Positions 7,092-13,907 of a stretch of DNA of 13,907 nucleotides are shown piece by piece; position 1 is the first letter of the stretch, and the number at the start of each line of letters is the position of its first letter. A model generated the notes under the pieces. It ran no database searches, was not told the DNA's origin, and worked only from the letters and a program-made list of their open reading frames with translations. A program made the translations under genes and the position numbers. Source of the stretch: Bacteroidota bacterium (lineage in GTDB: Bacteria > Bacteroidota > Bacteroidia > Bacteroidales > Prolixibacteraceae); the NCBI GenBank assembly GCA_030632865.1, contig DAOVTY010000056.1:1-13907 (forward strand), read 5' to 3'.

Positions 7092-7133
7092 CTTCGGTCT
7101 TCGGTCTTCGGTCATCCGACTTCTGATTTCCGA
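7092..7133 (+). repeat. Six-unit degenerate heptanucleotide repeat before argH
   Basis: Three perfect copies of CTTCGGT (7092-7112) are followed in register by CATCCGA, CTTCTGA and TTTCCGA (7113-7133). The 7-base period thus holds for 42 bases, while the unit changes from CGGT-ended to CCGA-ended. The two unit types are partly complementary (TCGG with CCGA), so an RNA could form alternative small hairpins, for instance TCGG-TCAT-CCGA at 7108-7119. The run ends 15 bases before the argH ATG, so it lies in the presumed leader. Perfect short repeats of this kind can change copy number by slippage. Confidence 0.65.
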
Positions 7134-7148
7134 CAACTTTTTCAGATT

Positions 7149-8480
7149 ATGAAACTTTGGGATAAAGGAACACCTGTAAATAAAGCAATCGAAGATTTTA
7201 CAGTGGGTAAAGACCGAGAACTGGATTTATATTTAGCACCTTACGATATTTTAGGATCGATGGCGCATGTAACTATGCTCGAGTCGGTTGGGTTGATAGA
7301 AAAAGAAGAACTGCCGGTTTTGCTTGAAAAATTAAAAGAGTTGCACACTGAAGCTGTAAAAGGAAACTTTGAAATTGAAGAGGGTGTTGAAGATGTGCAT
7401 TCTCAGGTGGAGTTTTTGCTAACCAAAGAGTTGGGCGATTTAGGTAAAAAAATACACAGCGGACGTTCGCGAAACGATCAGGTTTTACTAGATCTTAAAC
7501 TTTTTACCCGCGATGCAATTAGAGAAATTGTTGAAAGCACCACCGAATTAATAAATGTATTACTAAAAAGAAGCGACGAAACTAAAGATATTTTAATGCC
7601 CGGTTACACGCATTTACAAGTTGCAATGCCGTCGTCGTTTGGTTTGTGGTTTAGTGCGTATGCCGAGAGTTTAATAGACGATCTAGAAATTATGCTTTCA
7701 GCTTTTAAAGTTACCAACCAAAATCCGCTGGGTTCTGCTGCAGGTTATGGTTCTTCGTTTCCGTTGAACCGCCAAATGACTACTGATTTACTCGGTTTTG
7801 CAAAAATGAATTACAATGTTGTTTATGCACAAATGGGGCGTGGTAAAGTAGAAAAAATTGTATCTTTTGCAATGGGTAATTTAGCTAGCACTTTGTCTAA
7901 AATGGCATACGATGTTTCTCTTTTTATGAGTCAGAATTTTAATTTTGTTACCCTGCCTGCCGAGTTTACAACTGGGTCTAGCATTATGCCTCACAAAAAA
8001 AATCCCGATGTTTTTGAACTTATTCGTGCGCGTTGTAATAAACTGCAAGGTGTGTCGGGGCAAATTTCGTTGATAATAAATAATCTGCCAAGCGGTTATT
8101 TTCGCGATTTACAAATGGTAAAAGAGGTGTTTCTTCCATCGTTTAAAGAGATGAACGACAGTCTGAAAATAGCAACTCTGGCACTTCAGAATATGAATGT
8201 AAACGAAAATATTCTTGACGATCCAAAATACAACTATCTATTTAGTGTCGAAGAAGTTAACAAATTAGTTTTAGATGGAATTCCGTTTCGTGAAGCATAT
8301 AAACTGGTAGGAGAGAGGATTGAAAATGGCAATTTTGAACCCGAAAAAACAGTTGCTCATTCGCACGAAGGAAGTATTGGCAATTTGTGTCTAAAAGAAA
8401 TTTCAGCAAGCAAAAATGAGGTGCTGAAAAACTTCGATTTTGGTGGAATAGAAAAGGCCATAAATAATTTAACTGAGTAG
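7149..8480 (+). CDS. argH: Argininosuccinate lyase
   Basis: ArgH splits argininosuccinate into arginine and fumarate, the last step of arginine synthesis, as a cytoplasmic homotetramer. The 443-residue product has the superfamily blocks in order: SGRSRNDQ at 104-111 (substrate binding), YTHLQVAMP with His155 (the expected catalytic-region His), NPLGSAAGYG near 193-202, and the fumarase/ASL signature GSSIMPHKKNPD at 276-287, which carries the catalytic-loop Ser. The residue after MP is His where many lyases have Gln (MPQKKNP). I believe this is usual in Bacteroidota homologues, but did not check. The length is slightly below the usual 455-470. The ATG at 7149 gives a normal N-terminus (KLWDKG) with no strong ribosome site. 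The gene is divergent from GT39 C and is followed by 271 bases before gltB, so it is probably transcribed separately, though in the same direction. Confidence 0.95.
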   Translation: MKLWDKGTPVNKAIEDFTVGKDRELDLYLAPYDILGSMAHVTMLESVGLIEKEELPVLLEKLKELHTEAVKGNFEIEEGVEDVHSQVEFLLTKELGDLGKKIHSGRSRNDQVLLDLKLFTRDAIREIVESTTELINVLLKRSDETKDILMPGYTHLQVAMPSSFGLWFSAYAESLIDDLEIMLSAFKVTNQNPLGSAAGYGSSFPLNRQMTTDLLGFAKMNYNVVYAQMGRGKVEKIVSFAMGNLASTLSKMAYDVSLFMSQNFNFVTLPAEFTTGSSIMPHKKNPDVFELIRARCNKLQGVSGQISLIINNLPSGYFRDLQMVKEVFLPSFKEMNDSLKIATLALQNMNVNENILDDPKYNYLFSVEEVNKLVLDGIPFREAYKLVGERIENGNFEPEKTVAHSHEGSIGNLCLKEISASKNEVLKNFDFGGIEKAINNLTE

Positions 8481-8500
8481 TGGTTTAATCGCCTGAAAAT

Positions 8501-8519
8501 GTGACAAATGTCACTTTTT
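8501..8519 (+). terminator. Candidate intrinsic terminator after argH
   Basis: GTGAC (8501-8505), loop AAAT and GTCAC (8510-8514) make a 5-base perfect stem followed directly by TTTTT (8515-8519), 20 bases after the argH stop. The AAAA before the stem can extend pairing with the T run across one T-T mismatch. The stem is short for a strong terminator. The same bases read as a CRP/FNR-type palindrome, TGTGACAAATGTCACT (8500-8515), so a DNA-binding role is an alternative. Confidence 0.45.
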
Positions 8520-8564
8520 GGCTGTTCTGATTGGCTCCAAACATTGTTTTTTTCGTAGAGAATA

Positions 8565-8601
8565 AAGTTAAGAATGTGTTATTTAACTTAGAGATTCTTA
8601 A
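8565..8601. repeat. Two overlapping inverted repeats between argH and gltB
   Basis: AAGTTAA (8565-8571) matches TTAACTT (8583-8589), and TTAAGAAT (8568-8575) matches ATTCTTAA (8594-8601). The left arms overlap, so the two pairings exclude each other. Both lie immediately upstream of the candidate gltB promoter at 8608-8638. They could be operator half sites for control of glutamate synthase, or hairpins in a longer transcript read through from argH. The base composition leaves room for chance. Confidence 0.35.
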
Positions 8602-8607
8602 GGCGAA

Positions 8608-8638
8608 TTGTGAATTTTGGAGTGTTTGATTAATTTTG
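8608..8638 (+). promoter_or_regulatory. Candidate gltB promoter
   Basis: TAATTTTG (8631-8638) matches the Bacteroidota -7 consensus TAnnTTTG, and TTG (8608-8610) lies 20 bases upstream, within the spacing accepted for the -33 element of this phylum. It predicts a start near 8645 and a leader of about 105 bases before gltB. Confidence 0.5.
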
Positions 8639-8751
8639 ATTTCACTTCGTAAGAAAACTTTAATTTTTGCTTTCAAATTTATAGCAACTGGTTAATGGTA
8701 ACGAGTTGGCAGGATTTATATGCAAAGTAGTATTATAAAATATAGGAAAGA

Positions 8752-11700
8752 ATGATACAGATGAGATTGCCTAAGGCGCAGGGTTTATATAATCCCGAAA
8801 ATGAACACGAAAATTGTGGAATTGGATTTGTAGCTCACATTAAGGGAAAACCCTCGCACGATATAGTAAAACGCGGACTGGAAGTTCTTATAAATATGGA
8901 TCATCGTGGTGCCATGGGAGCCGATAATTCATCGGGAGATGGTGCCGGATTACTCATGCAAATTCCGCACGAGTTTATTACTAATGTTCTGAAAAAACGT
9001 GTTGGCGATGCGGGTAAATATGGAACCGGACTTATTTTTCTTCCAAAAGATGAGAAAGAAGCAGACTTTTGTCTTGAAACATTAACTCGAAATATAAAGG
9101 CTGAAGGTTTAAAATTAGTTGGTTACCGCGATGTACCGGTTGACAGTTCTGCACCGGGACAAATTGCAAAAACTACCGAGCCTTTAATTAAGCAGGTTTT
9201 TATTAAAGCAAATCTCGAAAAAGATGCTCTCGAAAGAAAACTTTATATAGTTAGAAAACTTACTGAGAAAGAGATTCTCGATTCGGATTTAAAATATAAA
9301 GAGAGTTTTTACCAACCAAGTCTGTCAGCAAAAATAATTGTTTACAAAGGCATGTTAACGCCCGACCAGTTGCGCGATTATTATCTCGATTTCAAAGACA
9401 AAAAATTTAAAAGTGCAATTGCGTTAGTTCACTCACGTTTTAGCACCAACACATTTCCTACATGGGATTTGGCACAGCCTTTCAGAATGGTTGCTCACAA
9501 TGGCGAAATAAATACTGTAAAAGGTAATCGTTTGTGGATGCAGGCTCGCGAAGGATTAATGAAATCTGAAGTTTTTGGCGAAGATCTAAAAAAATTACTT
9601 CCGGTTATCGAGCCCGGAAAATCAGATTCGGCATCGTTCGATAACGTTTTGGAGTTTTTACATTTAACCGGAAGAACTTTGCCACATTCGTTGTGTATGA
9701 TGATTCCTGAGTCGTTCAATCAGAAAAATCCAATTCCTGAAAGTTTAAAAGCATTTTACGAATATCACTCCACAATTATGGAGCCTTGGGATGGCCCGGC
9801 TTCCATGGTATTTTCTGATGGTAGATATATTGGAGGAACATTAGATAGAAACGGTTTGCGTCCGTCGCGTTACGTAATAACCAAAAACGATTTAGTTGTT
9901 ATGGGCTCAGAAGTTGGTGTGCAAACTTTTCCGGCTGATGAGATTAAAGAAAAAGGAAGGTTACGCCCAGGTAAACTGTTGTTGGTTGATACACAACTTG
10001 GAATAATTATTCCAGATGAGGAGGTAAAAGCACAGTTAAGTCGCCGTAATCCGTACGGAATGTGGTTGAAGGAAAACCGTATGTTGATGAAAGAGATTAA
10101 AGTAAAAAAGCGAGTCTCTTCATCAATTGAGAACTTTGAGACCTACTCAAAAATATTTGGTTATTCTAAAGAAGATATGTACGAGGTTATTCAGCCCATG
10201 AGTAAAAATGGAGCTGAACCAACTGCTTCCATGGGAAATGATGCTCCACCAGCGGTATTCTCAGATCAGCCTAAACGTTTTTTCGATTACTTCAAGCAAA
10301 TGTTTGCCCAAGTAACTAATCCTCCAATCGACCCTATTCGCGAAGGTTTAGTAATGGCGCTTACCAATTATATTGGCTCACTTCAATCAAATATTTTAGA
10401 TGAAAGTCCTGAACATTGTAAGTTGGTAAAAGTAGCCAGCCCAATTTTAATTAATACCGATTTGGGGAAAATTAAGGATTTGAAAGATGAGATGTTTGTC
10501 CATAAAACTATCCCGATGATGTTTCCGGTTAAAGAGGGTGTTAAAGGTTTTGAGGCAGCAATGGAAAAAATGCTTGCTGATGCTGAAAAGGCCGTGGATA
10601 ATAAAAAGAACTATATTATTCTTACTGATAGAAAAGTTAGCAAAGATTATGCGCCAATACCATCGTTGCTTGCAGTTTCAGCTGTTCATCACCATCTCAT
10701 AAAAGCTAAAAAGCGCATGCAGATTGGTATTATTGTTGAAACTGGAGAGGCACGAGAAATAACTCATTTTGCGTTGTTATTGGGTTATGGAGCAAGCATA
10801 ATAAATCCATATCTCGCTTTCGCTGCCATTGATCATATGGTGAAGGAAGGTAAAATTGATTTGGAATATAAAGAGGCACGAAAGAATTATATAAAGGCTA
10901 TTGATAAAGGTTTGTTGAAAGTGTTTTCTAAAATGGGAATCTCAACACTTCGCAGTTACCATGGAGCACAAATATTTGAATCGTTAGGTGTAAGTCAGAG
11001 TATAATTGATAAATATTTTACCGGAACAACTTCTAAAATTGGTGGGGTAGGAACTGAGGAAATCTGCAAAGAAGCCACCATGTTTCACGAACAAGCTTAT
11101 GCTGTTGATAATACGCCCGAACCATTTCGTTTTGAAAGTGGAGGTAATTATTCGTGGAGAAAATATGGCGAGCATCATGCATGGAATCCTGAATCGATAG
11201 GTTTATTACAGTGGGCAACGCGAACTAACGATTACAGTAAGTTTAAGGAATACAGTACACTTGTAGATAAACAAAATAGAAAACCGGCGTTTATTCGCAG
11301 TTGTTTTAAATTCAAAAATAATCCTATTCCTATCGAGGAAGTTGAGCCGATTGAGGAAATAATGAAACGTTTTGTAACTGGAGCAATGTCGTATGGATCT
11401 ATTAGTAAAGAGGCGCACGAAGCACTTGCTGTTACAATGAATACAATTGGTGGGCGTAGTAATACCGGCGAAGGAGGAGAAGATCCGGAGCGTTTTGGAA
11501 CAATCAGGAATAGTAAAATTAAACAAATTGCATCGGGTCGTTTTGGGGTAACAAATAATTACCTTACTAACGCCGAAGAACTTCAAATAAAAGTTGCACA
11601 GGGAGCAAAACCTGGAGAAGGAGGGCAGTTGCCAGGTTTTAAGGTGAATAAAATTATTGCAAAAACCAGGAGTTCCACACCGGGAATTACCTTAATATCT

Positions 11701-13275
11701 CCACCACCGCACCACGATATTTATTCTATCGAGGATCTTGCACAATTGATTTACGATTTGAAAATTACAAATCCAAGAGCAAAGGTTTCAGTAAAATTGG
11801 TTTCAGAAGACGGTGTTGGAACTATTGCTGCTGGGGTATCAAAAGCATTTTCAGATGTAATTATTATTGCAGGTGCCGATGGAGGAACTGGTGCAAGTCC
11901 TGCAAGTTCTATTAAGCACGCGGGGTTACCAGTTGAGCTGGGTATTGCCGAGACTCAGCAAACGTTAGTTTTAAATAATCTACGTGGTCGCGTAAAGCTT
12001 CAAGTTGATGGCCAGTTAAAAACCGGGCGCGATATAATTTCTTTGGCTTGTTTAGGTGGAGAAGAGTTTGGATTTTCTACTTCGGCACTTATTGTTTTGG
12101 GTTGTGTAATGATGCGGAAATGCCACATGAATACTTGCCCGGCAGGAATTGCCACACAAGATAAAACATTGCGGAAACGTTTTATCGGCAAATCAGAATT
12201 CACAATAAATTTCTTTAAATTTCTTGCTCAGGAAGTTAGAGAGTATCTAGCTGAAATGGGTTTCAGAAACTTTGATGATATTGTTGGACGTACCGAGCTG
12301 CTTGAGATTGACGAAAGCGTTACTAATTGGAAAATGAAAGGAGTTGATTTTTCTAAATTATTATATAAACCAAAAGAGGCAAAAGAGTACGACATTAGAA
12401 ATACACATCCAAATACAAAAGAGAGTAAAGGACATATCGATTTTGATTTAATTAGAGATTCTAAACGAGCTATAAAAGGAGCCGAGAAAGTATGGATTTC
12501 TCATAAAATAATGAATGTTGACCGTACAACAGGAGCAATGCTTTCGGGCGAAATTTCGAAACGTTATGGCGAGGCAGGTTTACCAAAAGATACAATTAAC
12601 TGTACTTTTAATGGCACTGCCGGACAGAGTTTTGGAGCGTTTTTAGTAAAAGGAGTTACATTTAGGTTGGAGGGTGATTCCAATGATTATATCGGTAAGG
12701 GACTTTCGGGAGGTAAAATTATTGTTGTACCACCACTGGGTTCAAAATTTAAACCAGAGAAGAATATTATAGTAGGAAACACATCTTTTTATGGAGCTAC
12801 AAGTGGAGAAGCATATATTAGAGGTGTTGCCGGCGAGAGATTCTGCGTACGGAATTCTGGTGCAACAACTGTTATTGAAGGTACTGGCGACCATTGTTGT
12901 GAATATATGACCGGAGGACGAGTTGTTGTTTTGGGTAAAACAGGAAGAAATTTTGCTGCCGGAATGAGCGGTGGAATTGCTTATGTTTTAGATGAGTCTG
13001 GCGATTTCGATTACTACTGTAATCGTGGTTTGGTCGACCTAGTTCCGGTTGAAGATAAAGCAGATATAAAAGAGTTACAATCGTTAATTAACAACCATTT
13101 ACTTTATACACAAAGTACGCTGGCATCAGAAATTTTAACAAATTGGGAAGAGTACCTTTCAATGTTTGTTAAAGTAATTCCGTTTGAATACAAAAAAGTT
13201 ATGCAAGAGCAAAAACTTAAGGAGTTACAAAAGAAGTTGAAGTTGACCGAAGATGATCCATCTCGTCACGAGTAG
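8752..13275 (+). CDS. gltB: Glutamate synthase large (alpha) subunit
   Basis: GltB, with GltD, converts glutamine plus 2-oxoglutarate to two glutamates in the cytoplasm; with glutamine synthetase this assimilates ammonium. The 1507 residues are the normal full length. Domains in order: a short propeptide and Cys22 (HENCGIGF), the N-terminal nucleophile of the class II amidotransferase, domain to about 430; a central domain (about 470-770, with PIDPIREGLVMALTNYIG near 525-542); the FMN-binding synthase barrel from about 870 (FVTGAMSYGSISKEA); the [3Fe-4S] cysteines Cys1118, Cys1124 and Cys1129 (C-x5-C-x4-C) followed by PAGIATQ; and a C-terminal GXGXG beta-helix from about 1260. The start is ATG 8752 or ATG 8761 (residue 4): a purine stretch GGAAAG at 8745-8750 is better spaced for the second. 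Either gives a propeptide of 18-21 residues that is removed to expose the Cys. gltD follows after 34 bases, surely in one operon. Confidence 0.97.
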   Translation: MIQMRLPKAQGLYNPENEHENCGIGFVAHIKGKPSHDIVKRGLEVLINMDHRGAMGADNSSGDGAGLLMQIPHEFITNVLKKRVGDAGKYGTGLIFLPKDEKEADFCLETLTRNIKAEGLKLVGYRDVPVDSSAPGQIAKTTEPLIKQVFIKANLEKDALERKLYIVRKLTEKEILDSDLKYKESFYQPSLSAKIIVYKGMLTPDQLRDYYLDFKDKKFKSAIALVHSRFSTNTFPTWDLAQPFRMVAHNGEINTVKGNRLWMQAREGLMKSEVFGEDLKKLLPVIEPGKSDSASFDNVLEFLHLTGRTLPHSLCMMIPESFNQKNPIPESLKAFYEYHSTIMEPWDGPASMVFSDGRYIGGTLDRNGLRPSRYVITKNDLVVMGSEVGVQTFPADEIKEKGRLRPGKLLLVDTQLGIIIPDEEVKAQLSRRNPYGMWLKENRMLMKEIKVKKRVSSSIENFETYSKIFGYSKEDMYEVIQPMSKNGAEPTASMGNDAPPAVFSDQPKRFFDYFKQMFAQVTNPPIDPIREGLVMALTNYIGSLQSNILDESPEHCKLVKVASPILINTDLGKIKDLKDEMFVHKTIPMMFPVKEGVKGFEAAMEKMLADAEKAVDNKKNYIILTDRKVSKDYAPIPSLLAVSAVHHHLIKAKKRMQIGIIVETGEAREITHFALLLGYGASIINPYLAFAAIDHMVKEGKIDLEYKEARKNYIKAIDKGLLKVFSKMGISTLRSYHGAQIFESLGVSQSIIDKYFTGTTSKIGGVGTEEICKEATMFHEQAYAVDNTPEPFRFESGGNYSWRKYGEHHAWNPESIGLLQWATRTNDYSKFKEYSTLVDKQNRKPAFIRSCFKFKNNPIPIEEVEPIEEIMKRFVTGAMSYGSISKEAHEALAVTMNTIGGRSNTGEGGEDPERFGTIRNSKIKQIASGRFGVTNNYLTNAEELQIKVAQGAKPGEGGQLPGFKVNKIIAKTRSSTPGITLISPPPHHDIYSIEDLAQLIYDLKITNPRAKVSVKLVSEDGVGTIAAGVSKAFSDVIIIAGADGGTGASPASSIKHAGLPVELGIAETQQTLVLNNLRGRVKLQVDGQLKTGRDIISLACLGGEEFGFSTSALIVLGCVMMRKCHMNTCPAGIATQDKTLRKRFIGKSEFTINFFKFLAQEVREYLAEMGFRNFDDIVGRTELLEIDESVTNWKMKGVDFSKLLYKPKEAKEYDIRNTHPNTKESKGHIDFDLIRDSKRAIKGAEKVWISHKIMNVDRTTGAMLSGEISKRYGEAGLPKDTINCTFNGTAGQSFGAFLVKGVTFRLEGDSNDYIGKGLSGGKIIVVPPLGSKFKPEKNIIVGNTSFYGATSGEAYIRGVAGERFCVRNSGATTVIEGTGDHCCEYMTGGRVVVLGKTGRNFAAGMSGGIAYVLDESGDFDYYCNRGLVDLVPVEDKADIKELQSLINNHLLYTQSTLASEILTNWEEYLSMFVKVIPFEYKKVMQEQKLKELQKKLKLTEDDPSRHE

Positions 13276-13309
13276 TACAAATTATTAACTGAAAGAAAAA
13301 AAACAAGAT

Positions 13310-13907
13310 ATGGCAGATCCAAAAGGGTTTATGACAGTTGCCCGAAAAGAAGCGGGATACCGACCAAAAAAAGAGAGGATTTATGATTACGGGGAGGTGG
13401 AGCAAACACTGAACGATAAAGATAGGCTTTTACAAGCATCGCGATGTATGGATTGTGGTATTCCGTTTTGTCACTGGGGATGTCCGGTGGGGAGCAAAAT
13501 TCCTGAGTGGCAAGATGCTGTTTATAACGGTAATAAAGCAGAGGCGTATTTTATACTTCATTCAACAAATAGTTTTCCCGAGATTACTGGGCGAATTTGT
13601 CCTGCTCCTTGCGAAAAATCGTGTGTGTTGGCAATTCATGAAGAAGCAGTAACAATTCGCGAAAATGAGTGTGCAACTGTTGAACAAGCTTTTGACGCAG
13701 GGATTGTAAAGGCTAATCCACCTCAAAAACGTACAGGTAAGAAAGTAGCAGTAATTGGTTCTGGTCCTGCCGGACTTTCTGCTGCAGATTTATCAAATCG
13801 AGCTGGACATTTGGTTACGGTATTCGAAAAAAATGATGCAATTGGCGGTTTGCTACGTTACGGAATTCCAGATTTCAAATTAAACAAAAATGTTATTGAC
13901 CGTCGGC
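13310..13907 (+). CDS. gltD: Glutamate synthase small (beta) subunit, 3' end missing
   Basis: The first 199 codons of gltD run off the right edge; the ATG is at 13310. GltD takes electrons from NAD(P)H through FAD and passes them to the iron-sulfur clusters and FMN of GltB. The N-terminal ferredoxin-like region has two cysteine groups for [4Fe-4S] clusters: Cys46, Cys49, Cys54, Cys58 (CMDCGIPFCHWGC) and Cys97, Cys101, Cys105 (CPAPCEKSC). The dinucleotide-binding motif GSGPAGLSAA starts at residue 150, followed by the FAD-associated GGLLRYGIPDFKL. The NAD(P)H-binding half is outside the window. The leader before the ATG is A-rich, with no clear Shine-Dalgarno site. The 34-base gap after gltB means co-transcription. 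A stand-alone role in another GltD-like oxidoreductase is unlikely given gltB next door. Confidence 0.96.
   Translation, partial: MADPKGFMTVARKEAGYRPKKERIYDYGEVEQTLNDKDRLLQASRCMDCGIPFCHWGCPVGSKIPEWQDAVYNGNKAEAYFILHSTNSFPEITGRICPAPCEKSCVLAIHEEAVTIRENECATVEQAFDAGIVKANPPQKRTGKKVAVIGSGPAGLSAADLSNRAGHLVTVFEKNDAIGGLLRYGIPDFKLNKNVIDRR

Larger units (their letters stand above)
6820..7148. other. Divergent intergenic region between GT39 C and argH
   Basis: These 329 bases contain no credible gene. They hold a long imperfect hairpin (6880-6924), an inverted repeat enclosing a -7 box (7049-7082), and a heptanucleotide repeat run (7092-7133), each listed separately. No good promoter for GT39 C was seen on the minus strand. 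Confidence 0.6.

Noticed and set aside
8485..8676. 63-codon open frame on the minus strand between argH and gltB
   Set aside because: It starts with TTG, has no recognisable motif, and overlaps the terminator-like palindrome and the gltB promoter; probably chance.
8706..8724. Sigma-54-like TTGGCAG...TGCA before gltB
   Set aside because: The GG and GC dinucleotides are 12 bases apart instead of 10, which sigma-54 promoters do not tolerate.
11206..11586. 126-codon frame opposite gltB
   Set aside because: It lies wholly inside the FMN-domain coding region of gltB on the other strand, with no motif; the gltB frame is beyond doubt.
13455..13652. 65-codon plus-strand frame near the right edge
   Set aside because: It is out of frame inside gltD, whose conserved cysteine groups and FAD motif fix the true frame.
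1..13907. Mobile elements, CRISPR, tRNA/rRNA, toxin-antitoxin or defence genes
   Set aside because: No transposase, integrase, terminal repeats, spacer arrays, RNA-gene-like sequence or defence domains were seen on reading both strands.

Overview
The window looks like a chromosomal segment of a Bacteroidota (Bacteroidetes) bacterium, probably from the marine or anaerobic Bacteroidales/Marinilabiliales side. The basis is an A+T-rich sequence, A-rich leaders in place of strong Shine-Dalgarno sites, several TAnnTTTG promoter -7 boxes, and protein sequences (argininosuccinate lyase, glutamate synthase, several GT39 enzymes) that read like that phylum. The placement comes from recognition, not from a search. 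There is no tRNA, rRNA, CRISPR array, transposase or phage gene.

Layout. (1) Positions 1-396, minus strand: the N-terminal 132 residues of an exported beta-strand-rich protein, probably an outer-membrane porin-like barrel. It has a 389-base upstream region with three C5-type motifs spaced about 51-52 bases apart. (2) Positions 786-6819: an envelope block with three different multi-membrane-span GT-C/GT39 (ArnT/PMT-like) glycosyltransferases, all on the minus strand, and one soluble diacylglycerol-kinase-family lipid kinase on the plus strand. Two of the GT39 genes form a tightly coupled pair (stop to ATG gap of 4 bases). The third converges on the kinase gene with only 8 bases between stops. 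(3) Positions 6820-7148: a divergent intergenic region with a long imperfect hairpin, an inverted repeat around a -7 box, and a heptanucleotide repeat run. (4) Positions 7149-13907, plus strand: argH, then gltB, then the first 199 codons of gltD.

How the genes fit together. GltB and GltD are the two subunits of glutamate synthase, which with glutamine synthetase assimilates ammonium. ArgH releases arginine and fumarate at the end of arginine synthesis, a pathway that starts from glutamate. The right half is therefore a nitrogen-assimilation and amino-acid block. The left half is envelope glycosylation: GT39 enzymes normally take a sugar from a polyprenyl-phosphate carrier in the outer leaflet of the inner membrane, and a lipid kinase could supply or recycle a phosphorylated lipid. 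That link is inference from adjacency.

Most of the window is ordinary. I saw no clear new defence, toxin or mobile system. The items most worth a second look are the three-GT39 plus lipid-kinase cluster, the helically phased C5 motifs before the porin-like gene, the heptad repeat and inverted repeats before argH, and the palindromes between argH and gltB.
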